Assembly: GCA_025936115.1 (NCBI GenBank)
Contig: JAICTZ010000024.1
Span: 1-64,000 of the forward strand
Source of the DNA: Polyangiaceae bacterium
GTDB lineage: Bacteria > Myxococcota_A > Polyangia > Polyangiales > Polyangiaceae
DNA length: 64,000 nt
Direction of reading: 5' to 3'
The first letter of the stretch is position 1. Each line of letters opens with the position of its first letter. The translations under genes and the position numbers were made by a program. Of the stretch, positions 1 through 8,440 are shown piece after piece. The notes beneath the pieces were generated by a model. The model was not told the origin of the DNA and did not search any database. It saw only the letters and a program-made list of their open reading frames with translations.

Positions 1-1
1 C

Positions 2-181
2 TGGACGCCGATCGCGAGCACGCCTGCTACGGGCGGCAGCACCGGCACCAAATCCTGGACCGTGCCTCGCGCAACCTTGGGCGAAACGGCCGCCAGCGAG
101 CTCGCCGACGTCGTCTTTCACGGCAGCGGCGGCCCGGCCGAGTACAGCGCCCCCGTCTACCGGCACGTCTACACGCCGTGA
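2..181 (+). CDS. C-terminal end of an unidentified protein (partial)
   Basis: An open frame enters from the left edge and ends at TGA 179-181. The last residues read ...GGPAEYSAPVYRHVYTP. Only about 59 residues are visible, with no recognisable motif, so no function is assigned. It points toward the minus-strand cluster and the two are separated by a GC hairpin. Confidence 0.5.
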   Translation, partial: WTPIASTPATGGSTGTKSWTVPRATLGETAASELADVVFHGSGGPAEYSAPVYRHVYTP

Positions 182-214
182 CCCGCCACACGCCGTGACC
201 CGCCACTCCCGTGC

Positions 215-231
215 GCGGCCCTTTGGGCCGC
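215..231. terminator. GC hairpin between convergent genes
   Basis: A perfect 7-bp stem GCGGCCC/GGGCCGC with a TTT loop lies between the partial plus-strand gene and the end of the minus-strand cluster. There is no T-run on either side, so it is at best a weak bidirectional terminator. Confidence 0.4.
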
Positions 232-427
232 TAGAGACGCACACCGCCTGACGATCACCTCGCGTTGCTACTCGCCAGCGGGCAATACCGCGGGTGCGAG
301 CGCTGCCCAACCGCCCCCGTCCGCAGATCTCGCCCACACCCTTAGTGCTCTGGGCGTCAGCACGACTATCGATGGCATCGTCGATAGTGCCAGGCTCGAG
401 TTGCCCGGCGCCGGCGTGGAAACTACC

Positions 428-452
428 CGGGCGGACGTGGAGGACGTGGCGC
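428..452 (+). repeat. 25-bp direct repeat, left copy
   Basis: This 25-bp string starts CGGGCGGACGTGG and ends GGACGTGGCGC, and recurs exactly at 26272-26296 in the same orientation. The copies sit just outside the two ends of the lipid cluster. The unit contains an internal GGACGTGG duplication, so low complexity may contribute. Confidence 0.5.
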
Positions 453-460
453 GCGGACCC

Positions 461-1729
461 TCACGCGGAGGCGCGAATCCGGCCCGCGCGCGGAAGCTTG
501 AGCAGCGTGAGCGAGATCGCGAGAAGACCCGCGAACGTGACTCCACGAATCACCTTGACTTGATCGCCTAGAACCAGGACGCAAATCGCGACGAGCAGCG
601 CGGCCACGACGGCGAACGAGCCGCGCGGCAGCCGCGAGCGGAAACCTTCTGCCGCGCCATGCTGGCGGTTCTTGAAGGCCGCGAGCAGGAGCAGCGCGTA
701 CACACAACACTCGACGACCGCCGCGAGCACGGCAAGCTCGAGGGCCGCTCCTGTAATGGTCCCGACGTACGCCGCAATGCCGCTGACAAGGCAAAGCGAG
801 GCGAGCGCCACGACGGGAGTCCCGCGCCGCACCCAGACGCGCGAAAGGACGCTCGGCAAAGCCCCTTCGCGCGCGAGCACGTACAGCATGCGCGCGCCGC
901 CGAGCAGCCCTGCATTCAGGGTACTCGCAGCTGCGAACGAGCCGATGGTCAGCGCGAGCCAGCGTCCGAGCGAACCGAAGCGACCGACGCAGTAAGCGAG
1001 GAGCGCGCTCGCTGGCACTCCGGGACGCAAGAGCCAGTACGACCACGCGAACGCCAGGTAGACGACCGCCAGCACGCCGAGCGCGACGAACATCGCCAGA
1101 GGCATGTCACGCCGGTACTCCTCTTTGCGCCGGCCGGACGCCGTGACCCACTCGAAACCCATGAACAAGAAGATGACGATGATCGACGTGGACGCGACGG
1201 AACCGAGGCGCGTGCCGTGCTCGAGCACCGCGCGCGCGGCAACGGGCGACGCCGGCCCCGAGGAGACGCCGAGGCTCGCCACGACCAGCAACACCGTCAT
1301 GACGAATTGGGCGCGCAGCGACAGCGCATAGCCCAGGCAGTTGACGGCCAGCAGCGTCACGAAAACGAGAGCGACAGCGTGCCCTCCGGAAATACCGAGT
1401 CCTACGGCGTCGATGAGCCTCACGAGGCAGTAGGATTCGACCGAGGCGACGGCGGGGATCACGAGCAGGTAGAGGTAACTCGCGAACAACCCCACGCGCG
1501 GGCCCAGAGTCCCCGCGAGAATGGTTCTCACGCCGATCGCCCCAGGGAACCTGCTCGCGAGCTCCGCGATGGCGCCGGCGACGACCAGGACGACGCCGAA
1601 CGCGAGCACGAAAGCCGCGAGCCACTCGGCGAGCGATACACCCGTGAGAGAATCGGCGATGAGCGAGTAGCAACTACTCGACAGGGCCATGCCCACGGCG
1701 ACCGAGGTGAGCAGCATCCTTCGTTTCAT
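461..1729 (-). CDS. APC-superfamily amino acid/amine permease
   Basis: A 422-residue, strongly hydrophobic protein with about 12 predicted membrane segments and the layout of APC amino acid/polyamine transporters, including a glycine-rich first helix region. In the family such proteins move amino acids or amines across the inner membrane. The start at MKRRMLL is chosen because a GGGGAGAG ribosome-binding site precedes it and its ATG overlaps the TGA of the upstream SCP2 gene (ATGA). The open frame extends further upstream but that part only shadows the SCP2 gene. As last gene of the run it could import a precursor or export an amine product; the direction is inference. Confidence 0.8.
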   Translation of the reverse strand: MKRRMLLTSVAVGMALSSSCYSLIADSLTGVSLAEWLAAFVLAFGVVLVVAGAIAELASRFPGAIGVRTILAGTLGPRVGLFASYLYLLVIPAVASVESYCLVRLIDAVGLGISGGHAVALVFVTLLAVNCLGYALSLRAQFVMTVLLVVASLGVSSGPASPVAARAVLEHGTRLGSVASTSIIVIFLFMGFEWVTASGRRKEEYRRDMPLAMFVALGVLAVVYLAFAWSYWLLRPGVPASALLAYCVGRFGSLGRWLALTIGSFAAASTLNAGLLGGARMLYVLAREGALPSVLSRVWVRRGTPVVALASLCLVSGIAAYVGTITGAALELAVLAAVVECCVYALLLLAAFKNRQHGAAEGFRSRLPRGSFAVVAALLVAICVLVLGDQVKVIRGVTFAGLLAISLTLLKLPRAGRIRASA

Positions 1730-2082
1730 GGAATCTCTCCCCAAAGGACCACGCTGATGGCGTCGAGCTTCATCTTGTCCGCCTCGTCGCCGAGCACGGT
1801 GAGCGCGCCGTCCAAGTACTCCTTCGCGGGATTCCGCTCCCCCGCGAAGACTCCCCGAATCAGCTGCTCGTCCCCCGAGAGCAGGATGAGCTCGTCCTCG
1901 CCGTGATCGCCGGGTTCGACTCGGGTGATGGCGCCCGCGTCGACGCGCAACGTGAAGACCTCTCCCGTGTCGTCGGCTTTGACCACGATCATTCTGCGCC
2001 AATTGCGAATCAGGGATTTGACTCGGAGGTCCTCGTTCACGCGGCTGCGAAAACGCTCGAGTGTCTGCTGGAGATTCTGCAT
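1726..2082 (-). CDS. SCP2 sterol-carrier-like domain protein
   Basis: A 118-residue single-domain protein with the SCP2-like pattern: a central hydrophobic region around LRVDAGAITRVEPG and a C-terminal half with LSGDEQLIRGVFAG and ALTVLGDEADKMKL. SCP2 domains form a hydrophobic tunnel that binds lipids or fatty acyl chains. The start is fixed by GGAGGA six bases upstream of ATG 2082. Its stop overlaps the permease start. In this cluster a lipid-binding or chaperoning role for the pathway intermediate is a reasonable inference. Confidence 0.75.
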   Translation of the reverse strand: MQNLQQTLERFRSRVNEDLRVKSLIRNWRRMIVVKADDTGEVFTLRVDAGAITRVEPGDHGEDELILLSGDEQLIRGVFAGERNPAKEYLDGALTVLGDEADKMKLDAISVVLWGEIP

Positions 2083-2168
2083 GGGGTTCCTCCGGGCAAT
2101 GCAAAGCCAAGCCGCTCGGGCGATTGGCCCGCGGCGAGTCAAACCACGTTCGTCGAAGCTCTTACCGA

Positions 2169-3425
2169 CTATCCGATACCGGGAACTGGGAAGCGCAGGC
2201 TCAGAGCCCGCACTTCGGAACCGATGCGATTGAGCGTCGCCGAGTCGTCGGCCGCACGAAGGGCTTCCACGATCCACTGGGCGATTCGCTCCATCTCCGC
2301 GTCACGCATACCCCGGCAAGTGGCGGCCGGGGTGCCGACGCGAATGCCGGACGGTCGGAGCGGCGGATTCGGATCGTCCGGAATGATTTGTTTGTTGGTG
2401 GTGATACCCACCTGATCGAGGATTGCTTCGGCCCGGTTGCCCGCGAGGCCGAAGGACTTCACGGTATCGACCACGAGCAGGTGGTTGTCCGTTCCGCCCG
2501 TCACGAGCGTCACTCCTCTCGCGAGCAGCCCCTTCGCGAGTGTTTGCGCGTTCGAAAGGGTGCTTCTCGCGTACTCCTGAAACTCCGGCTCCGCCGCTTT
2601 TTTCAAAGTGATGGCGACACCGGCGATCGTGTTCATGTGGGGCCCGCCCTGCAAACCGGGAAACACCGACGCGTCGATGGCTTTGGCGTATTGGCTCCGG
2701 CACAGGATCAAGCCCGAGCGTGGCCCGCGCAGACTCTTGTGCGTCGTGGTCGTCACGATGTCGAATCCGAGGTCGAGCGGATTTTTCATCACGCCCGCTG
2801 CGATCAAGCCGCCGACGTGTGAAACGTCGGCCATCGTCACGGCACCGACGCGGTCGGCGACGCGCTTGAACGCTGCGTAGTCGTAGTCGCGAGGGTACGA
2901 AGTGTAGCCGCAGAGCACGACCTTGGGCCGCGTCTCGAGCGCGAGCTTGAGCACGTGGTCGAAATCGATGATCCCGCCACGGTCGAGGTCCGTCTTGTAG
3001 CGGGCGAAATTGAATATCTTGCCCATGTGCGAGACGGGCGCCCCGTGAGTGAGGTGCCCGCCGTGGCTGAGATCCATGGCGAGCACCGTCTCTCCCGGTT
3101 TGAGCAGCGCAAAATAGACGGCCTGGTTCATCGGCGACCCCGACAGCGCCTGCACGTTGGCGTGCTCGGCGCGAAAGAGGCGTTTCGCGCGGTCCACGGC
3201 GATGGTCTCGATCTTGTCCGTGTACGTCTGACCCCCGTAGTAACGACGTCCTGGATAACCCTCCGAGTATTTGTTCGTCAGTACCGAACCGAGCGCGACG
3301 AGTACTTCCGGGTACGTGTAGTTCTCCGACGGAATGAGCTCGATACCCGCCTGCTGGCGGCGCTCCTCGCCGACGATTGCTTGAAAAATCTCTGGGTCGT
3401 TGCGTTCTAGAATGTCACGGTCCAT
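2169..3425 (-). CDS. glyA: Serine hydroxymethyltransferase (cluster paralogue)
   Basis: A 418-residue fold-type I PLP enzyme with SHMT landmarks: IPSENYTYPEV near residue 31, YYGGQ near 62, and TTTTHKSLRGPRSG with the PLP lysine at K230. SHMTs interconvert serine and glycine or perform related aldol and alpha-methylation chemistry. Some segments depart from housekeeping enzymes (DVSHVGGLIAAG where DxAHxAGL is usual). That departure and the location suggest a pathway paralogue. The start at MDRDILE follows a weak CGAGG; an upstream ATG at 3452 would add nine residues. About 175 bp separate it from the MmgE gene, so a separate promoter is possible. Confidence 0.88.
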   Translation of the reverse strand: MDRDILERNDPEIFQAIVGEERRQQAGIELIPSENYTYPEVLVALGSVLTNKYSEGYPGRRYYGGQTYTDKIETIAVDRAKRLFRAEHANVQALSGSPMNQAVYFALLKPGETVLAMDLSHGGHLTHGAPVSHMGKIFNFARYKTDLDRGGIIDFDHVLKLALETRPKVVLCGYTSYPRDYDYAAFKRVADRVGAVTMADVSHVGGLIAAGVMKNPLDLGFDIVTTTTHKSLRGPRSGLILCRSQYAKAIDASVFPGLQGGPHMNTIAGVAITLKKAAEPEFQEYARSTLSNAQTLAKGLLARGVTLVTGGTDNHLLVVDTVKSFGLAGNRAEAILDQVGITTNKQIIPDDPNPPLRPSGIRVGTPAATCRGMRDAEMERIAQWIVEALRAADDSATLNRIGSEVRALSLRFPVPGIG

Positions 3426-3565
3426 CGAAACCTCGTGCCGGACGCCTCGCATCGCATGCTCACGCACTTGGCCACCTTGATTGGTCTCTGCCCGCCCGGC
3501 GCGACGGAGCGTACGCGAGGCGGAGGGCGGCAAACAAGCCCGCGACGCGGCGAGCTGCCGCTCTG

Positions 3566-3579
3566 GCCGTCCGGACGGC
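3566..3579. terminator. GC palindrome between MmgE/PrpD and SHMT genes
   Basis: GCCGTCCGGACGGC is a perfect 14-bp palindrome in the 176-bp gap (3426-3601) downstream of the MmgE/PrpD gene. No T-run follows. It might attenuate read-through into the SHMT gene or be an operator. Nothing else is clear in the gap. Confidence 0.25.
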
Positions 3580-3601
3580 GCCGCGACGCGCGCGGTGTTC
3601 G

Positions 3602-4948
3602 TCACGAGTCGCCCCAGCGAGCTTTGAAGCACCCGAGGAGGTCCGACGGCCGAGAGCTCGGCAGCGCCGAAACGGTCGTCCAAAGAGCGTCGTACGCGCT
3701 CGGCGGGACGCCTTCGTCACGGCCGGCCCGAATCACGAGCTCGGTCAGGCGCTTCCGATCGGGCGGCGGTTCGTCCGGCGTTCGCCGATACTTCCTTGCA
3801 CTAGGAGGCCCGTCGTCGCCGCTGACCTCGAGCGTTACGTCGTAGAGCCCGAGCTCCGGATCGGCAACGAGCGTGACGCGTCGAGCCAGGTCGAGCACGC
3901 GGGGATCGTCGCCGCCGAAGCTCGCCAGATCGAGCTTGCCCTGAATCAGCACGGCGGCGACGCAAAATGGGATGCTCGTCTGGGCCGCCGAACGAGTCGC
4001 AAACGGCCCCTGCGCGCTCACTCCAGGGTACGCGGCCGCGGGCGGTGAGAGAGCGATCTTGATCGCCGAGATGCGTTCGACGTTCCGCTCTTCACGCAGC
4101 CGGAGCGAGAGCAGCGCCGGGATCTGAGCCGCTCCGCACGCGGGGAACGGCTTGAACGCGACGCGACGCATGGCCCACTCGCGTCCGAGTCCGGAAAAGG
4201 CCGCTATGTCGCAGTCCATGCGCGCGTAGACGCGCGCGAATCCCGCCGGCCCTTCGAAAGCGGAACATGATGCCCGCGAGCCTCGCCGCGCCAGCTCCGC
4301 CGCCATGAGTCCCTGCTCGGCGGCGAACCCTAGCTGGTAACGCCATTCGTCCGATCCATCGACGAGCGACTGCATCGGCCCGCCGCTGTACGAGACCGCG
4401 GCGGCGATCGCGTTCGCGAGCTCGTCCACCGGGAGACGCATGAGTCTACCCGCCGCCGCGGCAGCCGCGATCGGCCCGTAAAGGGACGAGCCGCGGTGGC
4501 CGCCCGCGGCGGTTTGCACGCCGCAGACGGCCTGAACCGCCGCGCCGACCTCGTAACCTGCGACCAGCGCCGGCATGAAGCCTGCGGGGTCGTACCGGCC
4601 CGACTCGAGCAAGGCGGTCAACACCGGGATCACGACGGCACCGAAATGCGACGCACCGCAGGTGTCCTCTTGCGATCGGGCATGGAAGAGAGCGCTGTTG
4701 CCGAACGCGGCGCCCGCCACCGAAGTCCGTTCACCGCTCGCGAGCAGCGTGGCTCCGCCCGACGAAACCACGCCGTGGAGCTCGATACTCGCTTGCGCTG
4801 CGAGCCGTGCGTAGGGAACGCGGCACGAGCCGAGAGCGATGCCGTAACCCCAAAAGAGACACTGCTGCGCCTTCTCGAGAACGACCGCGGGAATCACCGC
4901 AGGTTCCAGCTCAGCCACGAACCGCGCCAGACGCATCGCAACGGACAT
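3602..4948 (-). CDS. MmgE/PrpD-family protein
   Basis: A 448-residue protein of the MmgE/PrpD superfamily, which includes 2-methylcitrate dehydratase and cis-aconitate decarboxylase. Family-like segments include GASHFGAVVIP near residue 98, an alanine-rich helical core, RVAFKPFPACGAAQ near 258 and a C-terminal SGDDGPPSARKYRRTPDEPP. Substrate cannot be read from sequence; dehydration or decarboxylation of an organic acid is the family expectation. The gene overlaps the reductase gene before it by 38 bp, implying coupled translation. Confidence 0.75.
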   Translation of the reverse strand: MSVAMRLARFVAELEPAVIPAVVLEKAQQCLFWGYGIALGSCRVPYARLAAQASIELHGVVSSGGATLLASGERTSVAGAAFGNSALFHARSQEDTCGASHFGAVVIPVLTALLESGRYDPAGFMPALVAGYEVGAAVQAVCGVQTAAGGHRGSSLYGPIAAAAAAGRLMRLPVDELANAIAAAVSYSGGPMQSLVDGSDEWRYQLGFAAEQGLMAAELARRGSRASCSAFEGPAGFARVYARMDCDIAAFSGLGREWAMRRVAFKPFPACGAAQIPALLSLRLREERNVERISAIKIALSPPAAAYPGVSAQGPFATRSAAQTSIPFCVAAVLIQGKLDLASFGGDDPRVLDLARRVTLVADPELGLYDVTLEVSGDDGPPSARKYRRTPDEPPPDRKRLTELVIRAGRDEGVPPSAYDALWTTVSALPSSRPSDLLGCFKARWGDS

Positions 4949-5993
4949 CGTTCATGTTCCTTTCGGGCTCCGCGCGCCGAGCGGCCGCGAAGCGTTCCGT
5001 CCAAACGTTCTCTGCCTGCACGCCGAGGGCACGCACGTGACCCTCGACGCCGCGCACGAATTCACCGCCGCCGCACACGTAGAATTCCGCGGTGTGTGCC
5101 ACTTCGGCGACCTCCTCGAGCCAATCACTCACGCGCCCGAAGACGGCGCGCTCGTCGTGCACGGCCTCGCGCGAGACGACGAACTTGAGCTCGAAGCGGG
5201 TCTTCCAGCGCGCTTTCAACGCGAGCAGCGCCGGCTCGTACGCGATCTCCGACCGGTAACGGGCGCCGTAAAAGAGATGGACACGCGGGTGAACCGGCGC
5301 GTCAACGAGCGTCTCGAGCATGGCCTTGATCGGTCCAATGCCGCTTCCGCCCGCGAGGAACACGCTCGCTTTGCGGGTGCCCCGGTAATGAAAGCGGCCG
5401 CGAGGCGCCGTCACTTCGACGCTGGCACCGAGATGCGCTCGGTCGGTGAGCCACGACGAGACGAGCCCGCCGCTCACGCGCCGCACGCAGAGCTCGTAGT
5501 GTTCCGCGTCGGCCTGGGGCGCGCACGCCAGCGAGTACTCGCGTGCGGCGCCCATGCCTCGCGGCCGCACGACGATGAATTGACCGGGAACGTAGTCGGC
5601 GCGGCGGGCCGGCCGGAGCAGGACTCGATGGATGTCGCGCCCCAGCTCGTCACTCTGGACGAGCTCGGCGGGTTGCCATTCGTCGCACGTCGGGCCGAGC
5701 TCGATCTCGAGCTTGGCATCGAGCGGCACGGATTGGCACGCGAGAACGTAGCCGTCCGCGAGCGCCCGTTCCGAAAGCACGTAAGCGAACTCGGTACGGG
5801 CCTTGATCCGCCCGGAAACCAGCTTGAGAGCACACGTGCCGCAACTTCCGACGCGACAGCTGAACGGTATGTCGACCTTGGCGCGCAGCGCCCCGTCGAG
5901 CAGTGTCTGCTTCGAAGCGACCGGGAAGCTCGTACCGAGCGACGGGACGTGCACCTCGCTGTTGCTCGGCTTCGGGGCGCGGCGAAAAAACAC
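4911..5993 (-). CDS. 2Fe-2S/FAD/NAD(P) oxidoreductase (electron donor)
   Basis: A three-domain reductase of about 360 residues. The N-terminal plant-type ferredoxin domain carries C46, C51, C54 and C86 (CRVGSCGTC...ACQS). It is followed by an FAD domain with REYSLAC and an NAD-binding domain with GGSGIGPIKAM. Such proteins pass electrons from NAD(P)H to oxygenases. It lies directly after the AlkB-like oxygenase gene and overlaps its stop region, so it is the likely partner. Start choice: GTG 5993 has GGAAGG nine bases upstream. A TTG at 6002 would overlap the AlkB stop but leave no ribosome-binding spacing. Confidence 0.85.
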   Translation of the reverse strand: MFFRRAPKPSNSEVHVPSLGTSFPVASKQTLLDGALRAKVDIPFSCRVGSCGTCALKLVSGRIKARTEFAYVLSERALADGYVLACQSVPLDAKLEIELGPTCDEWQPAELVQSDELGRDIHRVLLRPARRADYVPGQFIVVRPRGMGAAREYSLACAPQADAEHYELCVRRVSGGLVSSWLTDRAHLGASVEVTAPRGRFHYRGTRKASVFLAGGSGIGPIKAMLETLVDAPVHPRVHLFYGARYRSEIAYEPALLALKARWKTRFELKFVVSREAVHDERAVFGRVSDWLEEVAEVAHTAEFYVCGGGEFVRGVEGHVRALGVQAENVWTERFAAARRAEPERNMNDVRCDASGAVRG

Positions 5994-5998
5994 GATAT

Positions 5999-7105
5999 TC
6001 AACCTTCCGAGAGCAGACCGAGCTCCCCGCTCGACGCAAGTTCGCGATCCCACTTCGCGATCATGGGCCGCATCATGCGTTGCCAGAGCGGAGGCAAAAG
6101 CACGACGAGCGCAGCCGTCTTGTAGCCAATCGGCAGCGTCAGCGTCTCGAGTTTGGGCTCGAGACGAAAGAACGGCTTGTCGCCGTAGAGATGATGATCG
6201 GCGTGACGTGGCATGTTGAAAGTGAGCATGTTCGTCGAACCGGCGTACTGGTCCCACGCGTGCCGCGACTGAACCGTCGTGCCGGGAACGCGCACGAGGC
6301 CGTAGTGTTGTACGTAATTCGAGACCTCGAGATAATAGCGCCCGATCACCAAGACGAGCCCGTAAGCCACGACGCCGCGCGCACCGCCGAGCGAGGCACT
6401 CACCGCCACGAAGCACGCGAGCATGACGTAGCCTTGGAGCAGCCGGTTCGCCGGACCGTACAGCGACGAGCGCCGCGTGCGCAGGCGGCGAGCTTCGATG
6501 TGCCACGCGCTCCGAAACTGCCCCCACACCGATCGGAAGAAGAACGCATAGATGGACTCACCCCGCCGCGCCGTGGTCGGATCTTCGCCCGTCCCTACGT
6601 TCAGATGATGACCGTGTACGTGCTCGACGCCGAACGCGGGGCTGCCAGCGAAAGCGAGCAGCACGCGCGCGACGCCGGTCGCGAACCCGCTGCCCGTGCG
6701 ATGAATCAGCTCGTGTCCGACGACGAACCCGATCGCGCCGAACAGGATCCCGAGCGAAGTCACGCTGCCCCCGAGCTCGAGCGCGCTCGACGCCGCTTTG
6801 GCCGCCACCCACGCCGCGGGCAGGTGACGCTCGTAGGCGTGCACGGGCCCCACGAGCCAAAGTAGACTGAGCCAGACGCAGAAGAGCGCGAGGGTGCTCG
6901 CAGCGAGCGCGAGGTCGAGCAGCAGGGGCCAGCGATAGCTCGGAGTCGCGAGATTTTGGCGTCCGAGCCACTCCCGCCCGACACCGACCGACAGCATGAA
7001 CGCGGTCGGAAACCAGAGCCAGCCGCGTCCGGCGAGATTGCACGCGAGCGTCATTCCCATGATGAAGATTGGGAAGAAGAACTTCAGACCCCGTGCTTGA
7101 CTCAT
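5999..7105 (-). CDS. AlkB-like membrane di-iron oxygenase/desaturase
   Basis: A 368-residue membrane protein with three histidine boxes in alkane-hydroxylase style: HELIHR at 131-136, EHVHGHH at 161-167 and RHADHH near the C-terminus, plus the AlkB-like QHYGL. Members hydroxylate or desaturate alkyl chains at a di-iron centre in the inner membrane. Its ATG overlaps the stop of the preceding desaturase gene (ATGA). The reductase gene downstream supplies a plausible electron donor. Terminal or mid-chain oxidation of the lipid intermediate is inferred. Confidence 0.82.
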   Translation of the reverse strand: MSQARGLKFFFPIFIMGMTLACNLAGRGWLWFPTAFMLSVGVGREWLGRQNLATPSYRWPLLLDLALAASTLALFCVWLSLLWLVGPVHAYERHLPAAWVAAKAASSALELGGSVTSLGILFGAIGFVVGHELIHRTGSGFATGVARVLLAFAGSPAFGVEHVHGHHLNVGTGEDPTTARRGESIYAFFFRSVWGQFRSAWHIEARRLRTRRSSLYGPANRLLQGYVMLACFVAVSASLGGARGVVAYGLVLVIGRYYLEVSNYVQHYGLVRVPGTTVQSRHAWDQYAGSTNMLTFNMPRHADHHLYGDKPFFRLEPKLETLTLPIGYKTAALVVLLPPLWQRMMRPMIAKWDRELASSGELGLLSEG

Positions 7106-8124
7106 GGCGCTCGCTCCGCGGTGCCGAATACAGCCGGCATTAGACCTACCGGCATCGAATCCGTCGCTGCGCGAGCCGGCGCACTCGGGTAGCTGTAGCG
7201 CGTCCCGGCGTGTTTGTACGCGTCCCAAAGCGTTCGATCGATGCGAACGCCGGGACGATCGTAGTGACCGCTCCCTACGAGCAGGGCATGCACCGCAGGC
7301 AAGCGGTAGCAGGCGACGGACGGATAGAGGTGATGCTCCAGGTGGTAGTTGTTCCCGAAATAGAGAGCGGTCAAAAGCGGCGAGGTGCGCGTCCGGGCGT
7401 TCACGAAGTCGCCCACGCGTGTGTCCGCGTGCTCCAGGTACGAGCGAATGCCCGTGTAAAACGACGCGGCGACGTGGGGTAGAACGATGGCGACGAATCC
7501 CAACCTCGGATCGCGCCACAGGACGAGGGCATAGACGACGAGCCACGCCGACGCGCAGCCGACGTTCAGCCACGCCAGTCGCCGCACCACGTGCGGTGGA
7601 AACGGCAGCGACGACGCGTAGAGCAGCGGCTCGCCGCGCAAAATACGCAGCGTGTTTCGGCGGTAGATGCCGTTCGCATACGTGCGGGCGCACAAGACGC
7701 GCATGAACGCGCTCTTGAAGCGGGTGAAAATCGGGATATCCGGGTCTTGCTCCAGATTGGTGTAGAGGTGGTGATTCCAATGCGAGATCGAAGCGCCGAT
7801 CTGCAAGAACGAACCGATCATCGACGAGAAGAAGATACCGAGCACGCAACTTACGACGTTGTTTTTGTGCAGACTGAAATGAAAACCGTCGTGACCGACC
7901 CAGGCCAAGAGATGTAGGCCTTGCTGAGCGAGGAACAGCGCCGCGAGCACGAGCGGCGCCTTCGACCACCACGACCACGGCGAGCAGACGATACCGAACG
8001 CTCCGAGCCCTCCCCCCACGTACATCAGGATCGCGTAGAGCACGAACACCGACGACCAGAGCGGTGAGCTCGAGTACCATTCGAGCGGCAGGTCAGGCTT
8101 TTTGGCCATCGACGTGCTGTCCAT
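7102..8124 (-). CDS. Fatty acid desaturase
   Basis: A 340-residue integral membrane desaturase with HDGFH, HWNHH and YHLEHH boxes and four or more membrane spans, matching the front-end/acyl-lipid desaturase superfamily. It would insert a double bond in an acyl chain using a di-iron site. GGAGGA sits six bases before ATG 8124. The 3' end overlaps the AlkB-like gene by 4 bp and the 5' end overlaps the Mpo1-like gene by 32 bp, so the three are translated together. Confidence 0.88.
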   Translation of the reverse strand: MDSTSMAKKPDLPLEWYSSSPLWSSVFVLYAILMYVGGGLGAFGIVCSPWSWWSKAPLVLAALFLAQQGLHLLAWVGHDGFHFSLHKNNVVSCVLGIFFSSMIGSFLQIGASISHWNHHLYTNLEQDPDIPIFTRFKSAFMRVLCARTYANGIYRRNTLRILRGEPLLYASSLPFPPHVVRRLAWLNVGCASAWLVVYALVLWRDPRLGFVAIVLPHVAASFYTGIRSYLEHADTRVGDFVNARTRTSPLLTALYFGNNYHLEHHLYPSVACYRLPAVHALLVGSGHYDRPGVRIDRTLWDAYKHAGTRYSYPSAPARAATDSMPVGLMPAVFGTAERAP

Positions 8125-8440
8125 CGCCGGTCCTCCTTCCGGCGAGCTCGTTGCGCAGAGTCTCGGCGGCCATGCGAAAGTCCGCGATAAAACTGTAGAA
8201 GGGGTGTCCGAACGCCGCGGGCTTGTTGCGCTCGAACACGAAGTGCCCCGTCCAACCGAAGCCGTAGCCGAACAGAGCGGCAAGCCCGAGGCTCGGCCAG
8301 CTCCCACCCAGTATTGCGTAAACTAGACAGGGCGCACCGAGCAGGACACCCGCGAGATGCAACAACCGGCAGACACGATTACCGTGCTGGGCGAGGTAGT
8401 ACGGATAAAACTCGGCGAACGAGTCGAATTGGAGCTTCAC
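8093..8440 (-). CDS. Mpo1-like (DUF962) protein, possible 2-hydroxy-acyl dioxygenase
   Basis: A 115-residue protein with the DUF962/YGL010w signature: FYPYYLAQH near the N-terminus, LLHLAGVLLG, then WTGHFVFERNKPAAFGHP. In yeast Mpo1 is an Fe(II) dioxygenase that shortens 2-hydroxy fatty acids by one carbon. Invariant histidines (H19, H28 and the GHF and GHP positions) are present. The GTG start has GGGGAGGAG upstream and forms a GTGA overlap with the fatty acid hydroxylase gene. That gives an attractive sequence of 2-hydroxylation then alpha-oxidation, which is inferred. Confidence 0.78.
   Translation of the reverse strand: MKLQFDSFAEFYPYYLAQHGNRVCRLLHLAGVLLGAPCLVYAILGGSWPSLGLAALFGYGFGWTGHFVFERNKPAAFGHPFYSFIADFRMAAETLRNELAGRRTGDGQHVDGQKA

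Noticed and set aside
182-460. A plus-strand coding sequence before the permease end (frame containing TTRADVEDVAR)
   Set aside because: No start codon or ribosome-binding site, and its 3' part runs antisense through the permease. Kept only as context for the 25-bp repeat.
1730-2110. N-terminal extension of the permease frame
   Set aside because: It lies over the SCP2 gene in another frame. A ribosome-binding site and ATGA overlap support the start at 1729.
2169-3425. Treating the SHMT as the housekeeping copy
   Set aside because: Position inside the cluster and non-canonical residues (DVSHVGGL) argue for a pathway paralogue, although primary metabolism cannot be excluded.
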